NCBI GenBank assembly: GCA_019828595.1
Contig: JAHQRK010000089.1
Coordinates: 1 to 29,363, forward strand
DNA: 29,363 nt
DNA from: Aphanomyces cochlioides
Lineage: Eukaryota; Oomycota; Saprolegniomycetes; Saprolegniales; Verrucalvaceae
Direction: 5' to 3'
The notes below the pieces were generated by a model. It made no database searches, was not told where the DNA came from, and saw only the letters and a list, made by a program, of their open reading frames with translations. Position 1 is the first letter of the stretch, and the number at the start of each line of letters is the position of its first letter. Position numbers and translations under genes: made by a program. This document shows positions 1 to 9,764 of this stretch, in pieces.

Positions 1-135
1 TTTGAAACCACTACACCCCGGAGCTGCAGCGTGCGCCAGAAGCATGAACTTAATCTCATCTTACTGAACTGCCTCCAACCAATTGACGAAGTTGAAGCAA
101 CTGTGGGAGCCTTTGGTATATGATTAAAGGTGAGG
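1..135 (+). repeat. Palindrome-arm end shared with 22655-22790 and inverted at 12161-12295
   Basis: This stretch matches the last 135 bp of the right palindrome arm and, reversed, the first 135 bp of the left arm. The window therefore probably opens just inside the end of another inverted arm. Small differences (for example gaagttgaag against gaagtcgaag) show it is a diverged copy. No gene is seen here. Confidence 0.85.
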
Positions 136-174
136 ATTCGATCTTGCTCGCATAATGTTATATTGTTGTATTGT

Positions 175-600
175 TATTTACACTCTAAATTGTGACTGGT
201 GAAAAATGTATCTATTTTTCCAAATCTATTTGAAATCTACAGCCCAATCAGAATCAAGTATTTGCCTTCTTGACAAAAACACACGCAAAACACACATTCA
301 AAACATTACTTTATTGGTGTACTTTTTTGTATTACACTTTAGCTCACTATACTGAATAGTATTTTAATTTTTAGTCAAAAATATTGTGATATTCATTCTA
401 AATAGTGAGATGTCTGGAAATGTATCGATTTTTAAATCAATTTTCCGAATCTCGCAGCCAATCAGAATCGAATATTTAACTAATTCACGCAAAACACACC
501 CTAACACACCCTAATACACATGCAATTACTTTGGCCAATATTAATTTCAACTTGGCTTCAGTATGGTCAAATCCCATTTGGAAATGTATTTGATTTTTGG
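175..600 (+). repeat. Degenerate tandem repeat, period about 205 bp
   Basis: Two diverged units can be aligned. Unit 1 (about 181-386) has the order cactctaaattgtga, aaatgtatc, cagcccaatcagaatcaa, acacgcaaaacacac. Unit 2 (about 389-520) has cattctaaatagtga, aaatgtatc, cagccaatcagaatcgaa, cacgcaaaacacacc. A third partial unit near 560-605 keeps only the part around ggaaatgtatttgattttt. The stretch is AT-rich and non-coding. The same structure is in the second direct repeat near 22840-23260. Confidence 0.65.
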
Positions 601-655
601 TCGAAACCAAATTCAACTGAAATTGACAATACAAATTTCAGTGAAAAAGACAATA

Positions 656-2366
656 CTACTCTGGAATTTTTATATGCAAGGTTTTTGTTCAAACCTCCAA
701 ACAACCCTCAATTTTCAGGAAACGACTGTGGATTGGGTATATTTTAGCAAATCAAAAGTGCATAATTCCAATGGTCTTGTTTCGGCCAAAATGGAGCAGT
801 GGATCAGGAGAATCTGAATAGTGACCAACTCTATACTTTAATCAAGTCACCTTCACTTGTCTTTGAGATGAATATTGACAACATCCTCAACGCTACAGCC
901 TGTGCGACGCCGAGTCCTGACGAACGAGGAGCGCCGGGCTGTTATGCTACATCTGCTCTCGATCAGCCATGATGGACGGCTACCACATGGCGCTCTCACA
1001 AAGACTGCTTCGATCTTTAAGACAAGCCAAGCCAACGGTATCCCGCGTGTGGGATGCTGGAGTCGAAATCATTACCGAACGGAGCGCCACACGCGATCGT
1101 CGACAGCAAGAAATCGAACTGCGGAAGGAAGCCGGTGGATCGGCAGGCCATCAAATCGAAAATCAAGACGATCCCTGTTCACAAGCGACGATCCTATCGA
1201 TCTCTCGCAAAGCAAACCGGCGTTTCGCACACAACAATCCGTAAACTAGTGCGAGAAGGTACAGTGAAGATTGGCAGTAGAACTCTCAAACCATCTCTAA
1301 CAAAGAGTCATGAGCTTGCTAACCTCGAGTTCTGTATGTCAAATGTCGATAATCAACACTGGCGAATGAATTCAATGTACAATGTCGTCCACGTGGACGA
1401 AAAATGGTTCTGGATGGATGAACTCACTAAGCGAATCTACATATGTGATGACGTAGTTGTCGAAGACTTTGATCGCACCTGCCCCAACAAAAATGCTCCA
1501 ACCAAATAAACAAATGTTACCTGTGCGCCCTTGCGCGCCCAAAGACTCGTGAATGGGCTTTGGTTTGATGGGAAATTGGGGATCTGGCCTTTCGTTGAAG
1601 CTCTCCCTGCCAAGCGCTCTAGTCGAAATCGGCCGGCGGGAACAATTGAGACAAAATCGATCAGTGTGACACGAGAAGTCTATCGTGATTTTTGCATCAA
1701 CAAAGTCCTTCCAGCCATTCGATCACGTTGGCCAGTTCCGTTTCGACACGAGAGAATCATTGTTCAGCATGATAACGCTTGAGCGCATGGTATTTGTGAT
1801 GATTACTTTGATAGAGAGTGCAAGCGAGACGGTATGTAGAATGATGTAGAACTGGTGTGACTTTATGAATAGTTACTATATAGGTTGGAATATAAGCTGG
1901 TCGTTCCAGCCACCAAACAAGTCCTGACCTAAATGTGTTGGACCTCGGTTTCTTTCGTTCTATTCAAACTCTACAATATGAAATCCAGTCGGACACCATT
2001 GAAGAGCTCATATCTGCCGTTATCGACGCTTATGCAGCCGTGCCAAGACAAACAGCCGACAACATATTCACGTCACATTGCAGAGTGTGATGATTCAAGT
2101 CATGGAGCGCCGTGGGAACAAGTTCAAGATGCGCCACTTGTACAAGGCAGGCATGAAGCCACAAGTCCTTAGATGTCGATCCACAACTGGTGCTCGATTG
2201 CCAAGACTTTCCTCGATGCTCATAATTGACGGACAAGATTGGCACACTTACAATCTCGAGCTAGTAGTTCTAATGCATTGGAACATTGCGATGTGTGCGT
2301 CGAATCCTTCATATATTTATTTCCACAATCGAACGACAAACCTGCATATATAAAATTCCAGAGTAG
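656..2366 (+). mobile_element. TE1 copy 1: Tc1/mariner element, about 1.7 kb
   Basis: Terminal inverted repeats are visible. The left end starts CTACTCTGGAATTTT and the right end, read in reverse, starts identically and continues to ATGCAGGTTT, so the repeat is about 30 bp. The element is flanked by TA at 654-655 and 2367-2368, the duplication expected of Tc1/mariner. It carries one broken transposase gene. To the right, the host sequence (caggttta, then gtgagttt) resembles the region just upstream of the other CRN genes, so it landed in a CRN promoter. Confidence 0.88.
868..2264 (+). pseudogene. TE1 mariner transposase, broken copy
   Basis: The product would cut and paste the element using a three-aspartate RNase H-fold catalytic core. 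Visible parts in order: an N-terminal helix-turn-helix-like region, a GRKP linker, the first catalytic motif VHVDEKWFW near 1390-1416, the second motif VQHDNA near 1762-1779, and the third, SPDLNVLDLGFF, near 1918-1955. The start at 868 (MNIDN) is chosen because it lies inside the element and precedes the conserved region. The copy is dead: there are frameshifts near 893, 1040, 1512 and 1915, and a TGA directly after HDNA where mariners have Arg. A short GT-AG intron separates the last two motifs. It is more damaged than its twin at 23529-24919. Confidence 0.87.
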
Positions 2367-2368
2367 TA

Positions 2369-3137
2369 CAGGTTTATTAATTTTTGAAGTGAGTTTACAC
2401 AAGGACACACCTTCCTGGACGTTGCTGCTAAATAGCTATGGATGTCTCAAGGACAAGATGAAGGAAGAAATTGAGTACACTGGACGTGCAATGGATTCAG
2501 CTGGATCCCTATGTTGGCGTTGAAGGGTTATGCGTGGTTGTCTGCCGAAGACCGTGATGTGGAATGACATTCCCAAAATGCTGAAGGAAACACCGTGACG
2601 GCATCGCATGTCAATGCTGAAGAAGGAGGAAACCAAGAAGCTTTCCAAGTTCTTTTCTGGGGCGGTGGGTGGTGAGTGCCCCTCATATTTCGACGACGAC
2701 AAAATTCATGTCTGGTGATCGTACCTGAACGTGTTGCGGTTCCTTCCGCACATTAGCCGCGCAAGAAAGAAAAATCCAGAAGTTGGAGAATGAATTATCA
2801 GCTCCATCTTCGTGTGCGAAGGGTCGAGGAAAAACCAGTTGGATGTGTTGCCTCAAACAGTTTGATGGACAGATTGAACGCCATCGTCTTCCAACCTCCA
2901 AAGAGAGATCTCTCCTTCCGCTTGTGCTTCTTCATGAAGTCTTTGCAACGTTTGAAAGCAATTGCAAAACTATTGATTTTGGCAAACCAGATTGTGATTT
3001 TTTTGTCGAGTTTTGCAATGCCATGTCCGATGGATATGAAGTCGAAGTGCCACTTGCAGAGACGGCAGGAAACTGCTGGAAAGCTATTTGCCGTATGTCG
3101 ATGCAAACTACGGGTTTATCCATCGACGAGATGTTTT
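2369..3137 (+). pseudogene. CRN: Crinkler (CRN) effector remnant, cassette I
   Basis: This is a decayed member of the Crinkler family, modular oomycete proteins with a ubiquitin-like header and a variable C-terminal module that acts in host cells. Fragments in several frames show a header piece (LKDKMKEE), a WL-type motif (GYAWLSAEDRDVE near 2528-2566) and the module junction near 2700-2725 (HVLV-type, but one T is missing in this copy). A region shared with the CRN kinase genes follows (HRLPTS, LVLLHE, FGKPDCDFFVEFC; 2880-3018). After about 3020 it departs from the kinase gene and runs into DHCR24-like sequence. The start codon is not visible because TE1 lies immediately upstream. Confidence 0.75.
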
Positions 3138-3893
3138 AGATACGTCAAGCTTGACTACCATCCCGTGAAGTCTCTCGACAAAGCGTATGACGTATTGTGA
3201 AGCCCGCAGCAAATGCGGAGGACAAGCATCACTTCGTCGAAGCTTGCGTGACGTATAGCTTGAACAGCGGCGTGGTCATGATTGGTTCGATGGTCGACAA
3301 GCTTGAAAGTGGCAAGGTACGGAATTCTATCGTTTGAAGTGAATCGACTCGTTTCTGAGCTGAACGCCATTGCAGATTCACGTCTCTGGTTTTTCAAGCA
3401 CGTCGAGTCCAAGTTGATTGCTTCCAAGCAGGATACGGAATAGGTTCCTCTTTCGCGACTTTTTCCATCGTCATTCACGGAGCATCCTTTGGGAAATTTA
3501 GGAAGACATGTTCTGTCGTTGAAAGCGTCACTAGTTGAACGCGAAGTAAAGACCTATCTGTTGTGGATCTGTCCCTTCAAGCTCCCTCCGGAGCCCGGTA
3601 TGCTGAAGTCGTCGGAGGCAACTACGATGTTTGTCGATATTGGCACCGAACTTCATCCCAATTCACACGACACGCCGTGTGGAAAAAGTGGTGCGTGAAC
3701 AAAATGGGTACGTTATATTTGTGTCGATCTATTTGAAGTTAACTTGTCTCCTGTAGCTTCCACATGCTCCACACCTGACGGAAGAAGAAATTGAAAGCAT
3801 TTTTTGATCATTCATTGTACATCGAAATGCGCAAGATGTACGGATGCGATGGCGCATTTCCTCGCGTGTTTGGCAAGGTCCCGGGAAGAATTG
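3138..3893 (+). pseudogene. DHCR24: Delta24-sterol reductase (DHCR24) fragment, copy A
   Basis: DHCR24 is an FAD-dependent membrane oxidoreductase that reduces the sterol side-chain 24(25) double bond. Only the C-terminal half is present. Recognisable blocks in order: RYVKLDYHPVK (3138), HHFVEA and a GSMVDKLESGK block near 3220-3315, [12 protein letters not shown], HSRSI, LLWICPFKL near 3560-3585, PGMLKS, FVDIGTE, RRVEKVVREQNG-like, and GCDGAFPRVFGKV near 3844-3880. A 43-45-bp GT-AG intron (after GAAAGTGGCAAG, near 3316-3360) and a second near 3708-3756 are retained, so this is a genomic fragment, not a retrocopy. It has frameshifts and an internal deletion between the HSRSI and LLWICPF blocks. 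It cannot encode an enzyme. Confidence 0.8.
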
Positions 3894-3960
3894 ACGCACT
3901 TCTGTCTTGTCAAACCTTTGGCATGTATATTGAACGCTTATGATTTCTTTTTTTTATTCG

Positions 3961-3991
3961 ATGGACATGGTTTCGCCAAGGCCATGTCCAT
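3961..3991. other. Perfect 10-bp hairpin between convergent genes, cassette I
   Basis: atggacatgg and ccatgtccat form a perfect inverted repeat around an 11-base loop (tttcgccaagg). It lies between the 3' ends of the DHCR24 fragment (+) and the CRN kinase (-). It is kept in all four cassettes (also 15233-15263, 19681-19711, 26616-26646). Function unknown. Confidence 0.7.
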
Positions 3992-4253
3992 GATGACTCA
4001 ACCGAGCTGAATGAAATAGCCACTATGGTCGTGGTGATTACTATTACGGCGGCTCCTAAGCGCATAGAGCATTGCGAATTTTCGTTGAAACAATTCCCTT
4101 GAAGAAATTCATTCAACTCACACTTTAGTACTCGTATATCTTCGACGTAATATTGAAATCCCCCTCGAAATGTGAAGTTGACGAAGCCATGCGAGAAGTT
4201 TAACTCTCAGTGGAATACTACAAATAAACATGAAGCAGCATAAAAATTTGAAC

Positions 4254-5966
4254 TTATTTCTTGTCCAACTTTGTCAGCAACTGATGGATCCACCACTCGT
4301 CGTGCTCAATCCGAAGAGGCTTGTTAGTCTGAGCCTCTGGCGGCCACGTAATGTCGGGATTCATGAATGGCGGGTAACAAGTGTCCTTTCCAGACCAGTC
4401 GAAATCAATCAACACCACACGATCCTTGGCGTAGTCCCATAAGATGTTGGCGTCACGAAGATCCCCATGAACAAGCTTGGCAGCTGCCAGTCGATTTTTC
4501 ATCTCCAGCACCTGCCGACGAATGACTGTTGCATCGACTTTTGCATCGGTCAAAGCTTTCGAAATCGGTTTGAGCTTAAAGTTTCTCCATCCCAACGAAA
4601 ATCCACTTGCTAGGAAGGACTTCAAAGTCTAACAATCTTGGAGCAAATTCGTGACCTGCACAATACTCGTGGACTTCCCTTCCATATTGCTTTGCAAACT
4701 TGACAACAACTTCAACGTCATGGCCAGATTGGACAACCATGGCAGAAAACACATAACGTTCCAACTGTTTGCAGTACCGGATGTTGACCTTCTCGCCGCC
4801 AATCACAGCTGAATCATGGTACGGAAATCTACTTCGATTTAAATCACGCGAAGCGACATATTGGGAACTGGTCAGGTCTCGCAACGCAGCTTTCAAAGAC
4901 GCACATACACGGACTCCCGTCGTCATCAGTCCAACATTGTCGAAGAAAAGCAACGGAACACTCGTCACAAGAGGTTCGCACAGAGCATACTCATCAGTAA
5001 CGTTGACAATACCAAATACGCTCAGAAGCGGACCACAAATGTCCAACAAATAGCATGGCAAGACACGATCAACCGGCATGGGCAAATGCTTGACGTAATA
5101 CGCGATATTTTGCATCGTCGGGTCGCCACCTCCATCTCCTTTTTGAACTTTGACTTCCAAGTTCAGCAATGACCTGTTGTCAAAAATAAAGGATCCGTCT
5201 GAAGTAGAATTGTCGACTTGGGCTGCAACCATGCTTGCACCACGAGGGCAATCAGAAAGCAAATAGCGTCCTAGTGTATTCAGTGCCGCCTTTGTAAGTG
5301 TTTCTTCTTTATCATGCACACCGGATACGGCATCGCAAAACTCGACGAAAAATCACAATCTGGCTTGCCAAAATGAATAGTTTTGCAATTGCTTTCAAAT
5401 TTTGCAAAGGTTTCATGAAGCAGCACAAGTGGAATGAGAGATCTCTTGTCGGAAGTTGGAAGACGATGGCATTCAATAACTCCATCAAACTCTTTGAGCC
5501 GAAAAATCCAACTATTGGGTCCTTGACGCTTCGCAAATGAAGCTGGAGCTGATAATATATTCGCAAAGTCCTCGAGTTTTCGCTTCTTGCTCGGCTGATG
5601 ATCTGAAGGAACTGCAACACGTTCAGGTACGACCACCAAGATATGAAGTTGGTCTTGACCAGGGGGGGGACGTCAATGCCTTAGCAAGTGTAGAAAACGG
5701 ATTCATTTTGTTTGCTTTGACCAAGTATTCCTGTATTTCATCGGTGTCTCGCCCTCCATCAACCGTTCAACAAGCGGACTCGTCGATTCTAACCACACTT
5801 TATCCTTCACCGCCAAATAAAGCTGTATCATATCGGCGTCGCAATGGATTGCGTGTGACTTTTTTTCCTTGATCTTGTCCTTGAGATCGCCCACAGTCTC
5901 ATTAGCAGCAATGTGCACAGGGAAAGGTGTTCTCTCGCCGACGACAAGACAGAACAAAGTCAGCAT
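4254..5966 (-). pseudogene. CRN: CRN kinase effector gene, copy 1 (frameshifted)
   Basis: This is a Crinkler with a ubiquitin-like header (starts MLTLFCLVVGE; LYLAV where other oomycete CRNs have LFLAK), a VVVPER junction, an interdomain region and a C-terminal protein-kinase-like domain. The kinase domain has VVVKF (ATP Lys), HGDLRDANIL (catalytic loop) and IDFDW (metal site). Family members are delivered to host nuclei, and kinase-type CRNs are known in Phytophthora. This copy is broken. One G is missing in the run near 5739 in the GETPDE region; a G8 run lies at 5662-5669 at the module joint; there is an A5 run at 5348-5352 where the paralogue has six; and an extra A near 4578-4580 makes a stop in MEKL. 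A MITE sits directly before the ATG. The stop is at 4254-4256. Confidence 0.85.
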
Positions 5967-5967
5967 A

Positions 5968-6226
5968 CTATTGTGGTTTTAATAAAAGAAAGTGGAGTCG
6001 TGCGGAATAAATTTTGACGCAAGCAAATTGACGTATACAAATTTCAAGTGAAAAGGAATTGAATGCTTCGAACATGTTTTTCAAACATTTAAAACGTTTG
6101 AAATTACACTATTTAACGTTCATGATCGAGAAAATGCTTGCGTAAACATTAAATAGTGTATGCGTCAATTAATTGAAACATTTTCAAAACATACCAAATT
6201 TCCAGTTGTGGACCCAATCGACAATA
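5968..6226. mobile_element. 260-bp TA-flanked MITE, interrupted by TE2 (last base at 8137)
   Basis: The left end reads CTATTGTGG. The right end, ACAATA plus a G at 8137 beyond TE2, reads CTATTGTCG in reverse. The flanking TA pairs are 5966-5967 and 8138-8139. Comparing with intact CRN upstream regions (catatttggaaatg), removal of the MITE and TE2 restores that sequence exactly. There is no ORF. An internal inverted repeat (acactatttaa / ttaaatagtgt) is present. It is probably a non-autonomous mariner, since its ends resemble TE1's CTACTCTGG. Confidence 0.8.
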
Positions 6227-8134
6227 CCTCTGTTCAATAATTCTTGCAAGTATCAATTTTTTGTCATATTGAAATCAATATTTGAAAATATTCGAAAGTA
6301 GAGGTATTTGCTTGTACAGGAAAGTTTGACGATTTTTTGGCACAGATATGTAGAGGAAAAGCAATTTAATTTCACCACAAAAACTACATACAATCTCCCA
6401 TATAATAAATTTTTACCGTTCTAAGTGACAGTGGTACAATGTACTCATATAAGTGAACGCTTTACCCATCAAATTGCTCCACCCATTTTCGAGATGGCCC
6501 CCAACAAGACCAACTTAACTGACGAGGAGCGTCAAGCAGTTCTCCACCATTTGCTGACAGTCGTCCGTCCAGACGGAACTCTTCCTCGTGGGGCACTAAA
6601 GAACGTTGCGAAAGTTTGATCGTTCGATTGAGACGATCTCCCGAATTTGGCGTCGAGGTGAGTACTCGGCGAATTCCGTCATTTTGTGTAAAAATGTCTT
6701 CCGCCGCAACAAGAATGCGGGACGCAAACCAAGTCATGACATCAAGGAACTGCGTGAACGGCTTTTTAGTATACCAGCGTTAGATCGAACCACTCTCCGT
6801 GAATTCGCAGGGGCACTTGTCATGCCGTTGTCGACGTTGCACTGGTTGGTCATGAGGTCCATCATATTTTGACTTTTTGCGTCTAGTTACGACAAGCGTG
6901 GCCTTGTTATCAAACACAGGAGTCATATCAAGCCAAAGTTGACAGAGGCCAATAAGTATGCCCGTTTAAAGTGGTCTGCGGACATGCTAAGGCAATCCAA
7001 TGATACATACCAAGTCTGCGACTTGATGGATGTTGTGCACGTGGACGAAAGTGGTTTTTCATGACCCGGGTGAAATGCAATGTGTACCTCGTTCCTGGTG
7101 AGACCCCGCCCCAGCGTACAACGAAATCGAAACGATTTATCACTAAAGTCATGTTCCTCTCGGCCGTAGCAAGACCAAGGTGGGACAATGCCTCGAAACA
7201 ATGGTTTGACGGAAAAATTGGGACTTGGAGCTTTACTGAAGTCGTGCCTGCATTGCGATCCTCTCAAAATCGTGAGCGTGGTTCTTTTGTGACGAAACCT
7301 TTGAATGTTACCCAAGATGTCTATCGGAGTATGCTTATCAATAAAGTCTTCCCAGCTATCAAGGCTAAATGGCCTGCAGAAGAAAGTCGAACCATATTTG
7401 TCCAACAGGACAACGCAAGGCCGCATGTTGCTGCCAACGATCCCTTGGTGCACTCTCATGGGTGTGCAGATGGATGGAATATTTGCTTGAAGTGCCAACC
7501 CCCGAATTCACCGGATCTCAACGTTCTTGACCTTGGATTTTTTTGCTCTTTACAAACACTTGCGTCTCGTGTTCGGTGCAAAACGATTGATGTATTGATT
7601 GCCGCTGTATTCCAAGCGTGGGATGCGATTGAGCACGACAAGTTGACGCGAAACTTTGCTACACTGCAGAGCTGTATTGTCGAAATATTGCGTGCAAGTG
7701 GTGACAATAACTACAAAATACCGAACATGGGCAAGACGGCGTTGATGAAGTCGGGCTGCCTCCCAGAAAGATTCGAATGTCCAAGTGATTTGGCTGAAAG
7801 GAGTTTAGCGGCCTTGGAAGTTGAGGAGCAAGAAACTTGGTTTGAAGCATTGGCGGCAGAAGTCGAAACTTCTATGGAGCTGGCCAATCTGTGCAACGCA
7901 ATCGACAACCTTCGAATGACTTCTCTTGATGATGAAGACGGTGGTGACGATGTTGAATGGACATGCGACCTTCCATTGATGCAAGATTAATTACCACTTG
8001 AGTACACACTGCATTTCATTGAATAATATTGATTGAAAAGAATGATCTGAGTGAAATCTTATTGGATAGCTGAAAATTATATAGCCAATCAAAAACACGA
8101 AAATGATAAACTTGCAAGAATTACTGAACAGAGG
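6227..8134 (+). mobile_element. TE2: Tc1/mariner element, about 1.9 kb
   Basis: The left end reads CCTCTGTTCAATAATTCTTG and the right end in reverse reads CCTCTGTTCAGTAATTCTTG, a 20-bp repeat with one mismatch that extends further with gaps. TA flanks it at 6225-6226 and 8135-8136. It carries one DD34D transposase gene and sits one base inside the right end of the MITE, so it is the younger insertion. The 5' part recurs at 28882-29363. Confidence 0.9.
6494..7990 (+). pseudogene. TE2 mariner transposase (DD34D), frameshifted
   Basis: The transposase starts at MAPNKTNLTDEERQAVL, followed by a helix-turn-helix-like region and NKNAGRKP. The first catalytic motif, VVHVDES, lies near 7030-7050. 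A long intact frame, 7061-7990, holds QQDNARPH and PPNSPDLNVLDLGFF, with 34 residues between the second and third Asp, and an acidic C-terminus. Frameshifts lie near 6612 and near 7052, where the expected DEKWFF is damaged. Position 6855-6887 (gtcc...tctag) could be a short intron. The break at the first catalytic motif makes this copy inactive if the sequence is correct. The 310-codon tail is the best-preserved part. Confidence 0.85.
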
Positions 8135-8137
8135 TAG

Positions 8138-8232
8138 TATTTGGAAATGAACATCAGTTGGAAACTCACTTTGAAATTTAGTAAACCTGCACAACAGAAT
8201 ACTGTAAAAACTTATATGAACAATATCTCCAG
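8138..8232 (-). promoter_or_regulatory. Detached CRN upstream fragment, part 1
   Basis: Read on the minus strand, this is the conserved upstream block of the CRN genes (tgtgcaggttta, aaagtgagtttcc, ttcatttccaaata). It is nearly the same as 22082-22180 and the complement of 12770-12865. It was the promoter of the CRN kinase at 5966 before the MITE and TE2 separated them by about 2.2 kb. The tcatttccaaat just before the start codon resembles the oomycete initiator/flanking promoter, but this is a loose match. Confidence 0.7.
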
Positions 8233-8268
8233 GGGTTGCAGGAAACATTGATACAATAGCTATCGGTT

Positions 8269-9089
8269 TCAATTGATTTTGTGGTTTATCGAGTACAGAG
8301 GTGACTCATGCTTAATTGCTACCTGAGTAACGTTAACCACAGCATAGAAGCAAGATGGATGAAGATTGATTTCATGGCGAAATGCAGTGCGCAGGACATT
8401 AAAGTTCTTCAGTCGAGCATTCGCAGTTTCATGTCGTGCCATGACAGCCTTTTGGGCGACAGCTGATTGAGGGTGGTATCTTGGGTTTATAAAATATGCC
8501 CGATCCATATAACCCTTGTCAGCAAGGGTCATCTCGCCAGGACTCACGGCATGCACATACGCATCTCGGGCTAGTGTAAGGTCTGACCATTGTCCGCATG
8601 GCTTCCCTCCATTGACCCAATCTATGTGACCAGTTCGGATACAGATTCCAACCTCGTATCTAACACCAGCCCTATTGAGCTTGTGCGACCACCACTTGGA
8701 GTCAAAAGGAAATGGCCCTTGAATTGGACAGTCAGTGCCGTCCAAGGAGTCAAAAAGTTTTGCACCGATTGGAGCACCATCAAAACGATTATTGAAAAGA
8801 ATATAATCATTTCATTTATTTATTATCTTAACAATGATCTTACCTCTGGCATCACCTCAAGAGCTCCTATGTATACCCATGACCACTTTCTGAATGTCTT
8901 TTCATCAACATTTGCCATCGCTGCATGGACGTGCTCTGTGCTGTACACCTTAAGAAACATCAAAGCCCAGAGTAAGTGTTGGCGTTGGCCGCCATGAGGA
9001 TGGGGATGGAGCTTGCGCCAGAGTGTGGCGCAGATAAATGGCGTTGCACCGAACAAAGCAACAAAACGTCGCTAATTGGCTCGATTCAT
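8269..9089 (-). pseudogene. TE3 Harbinger DDE transposase
   Basis: The 3' part (8269-8745, 158 codons to the stop) has the DDE core: DGTDCPI with the first Asp at residue 2, LADKGY with Asp 76, and RHETANARLK with Glu 106. HIDWVNGG and the PCGQWSDLTLAR block fit the DDE_Tnp_4 family. An upstream part (8823-9089) reads FGATPFICATLWRKL and KTFRKWSWVYIGAL, usual before the DDE core. Between them (about 8746-8840, AT-rich) a GTAAG follows MPEVR, suggesting an intron start, but no clear AG acceptor is seen and a stop lies there. A TAG is also present at the sixth codon after the ATG at 9089. It is probably inactive. Confidence 0.82.
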
Positions 9090-9764
9090 GGTCATGCAGC
9101 CTAGTATAGGCATTGCCGCTGCTCAAATGAGTGCTTCAGGCCTCGGCATCAAAATTTGGAATTGAATATCAGACATCGATCATGAAAACGCGCGAGAATC
9201 TTCCCTTTTAAGTGCGATATTTAGCCCCGAGAGTTTTCTTAAGATAGTTCCAGACATTTTCAGACATTTCAGAACATCAAGGTTTATCGTAAGTTTGACG
9301 TCAATCAAACTTTGAAGCCACTTTTCTCATAGAAGGATCATCTGTAGGAGACCATCCGGGGTTGAATTTTATCTACTGAATTATATCTTTAAGAATCAAT
9401 CAACAGCGCAGATTTATAGACAATGCATTAAGAGATATTCTTAATCGAAATTCGATATTTTTGGAAAAATGCCGAATTTTCGTGATTTTGAATGCCTCTA
9501 TTATGTTGTTTATGCATGCTAAATTCTCCATATGGGGCTCTAATGACCGCAGCTCTCTCTAGAATCCTCAGACCATAAAGCGAACAGCAGAAATTATCTA
9601 CAAGACGAAGAAATTGACCCTCAAACATGATCATATTTAGGTTAAACACAGTGTACTTATATAAAACCTATTTTGACCATTTTGAACATCTTAAAATTTC
9701 TTAAAATATCTAGAGTAATTCCTCAAGAACTTTTCAGATATTTGTACTTAAATGGGATTTTTAG
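9090..9764. other. Non-coding interior of TE3
   Basis: The stretch between the two divergent TE3 genes is AT-rich. I see no convincing ORF, only short frames without recognisable motifs. It presumably contains the two promoters of the element. A near-repeat ccagacattttcagacatttcag lies at about 9250-9273 (tandem cagacattt). Confidence 0.5.

Larger units (their letters stand above)
1..6718 (+). repeat. Large direct repeat, copy 1 (about 6.7 kb)
   Basis: Positions 1-6718 reappear in the same order and orientation at 22655-29363, with an offset that drifts only between about 22652 and 22663. The shared content is the end of a palindrome arm, a 205-bp degenerate tandem, mariner TE1, a CRN remnant, a DHCR24 pseudogene, a CRN kinase, a MITE and the 5' part of mariner TE2. 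The copies differ by many one-base indels in the transposon part, while the kinase part is almost unchanged. Both repeat edges lie at or beyond the window edges, so the true unit is longer. Confidence 0.93.
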
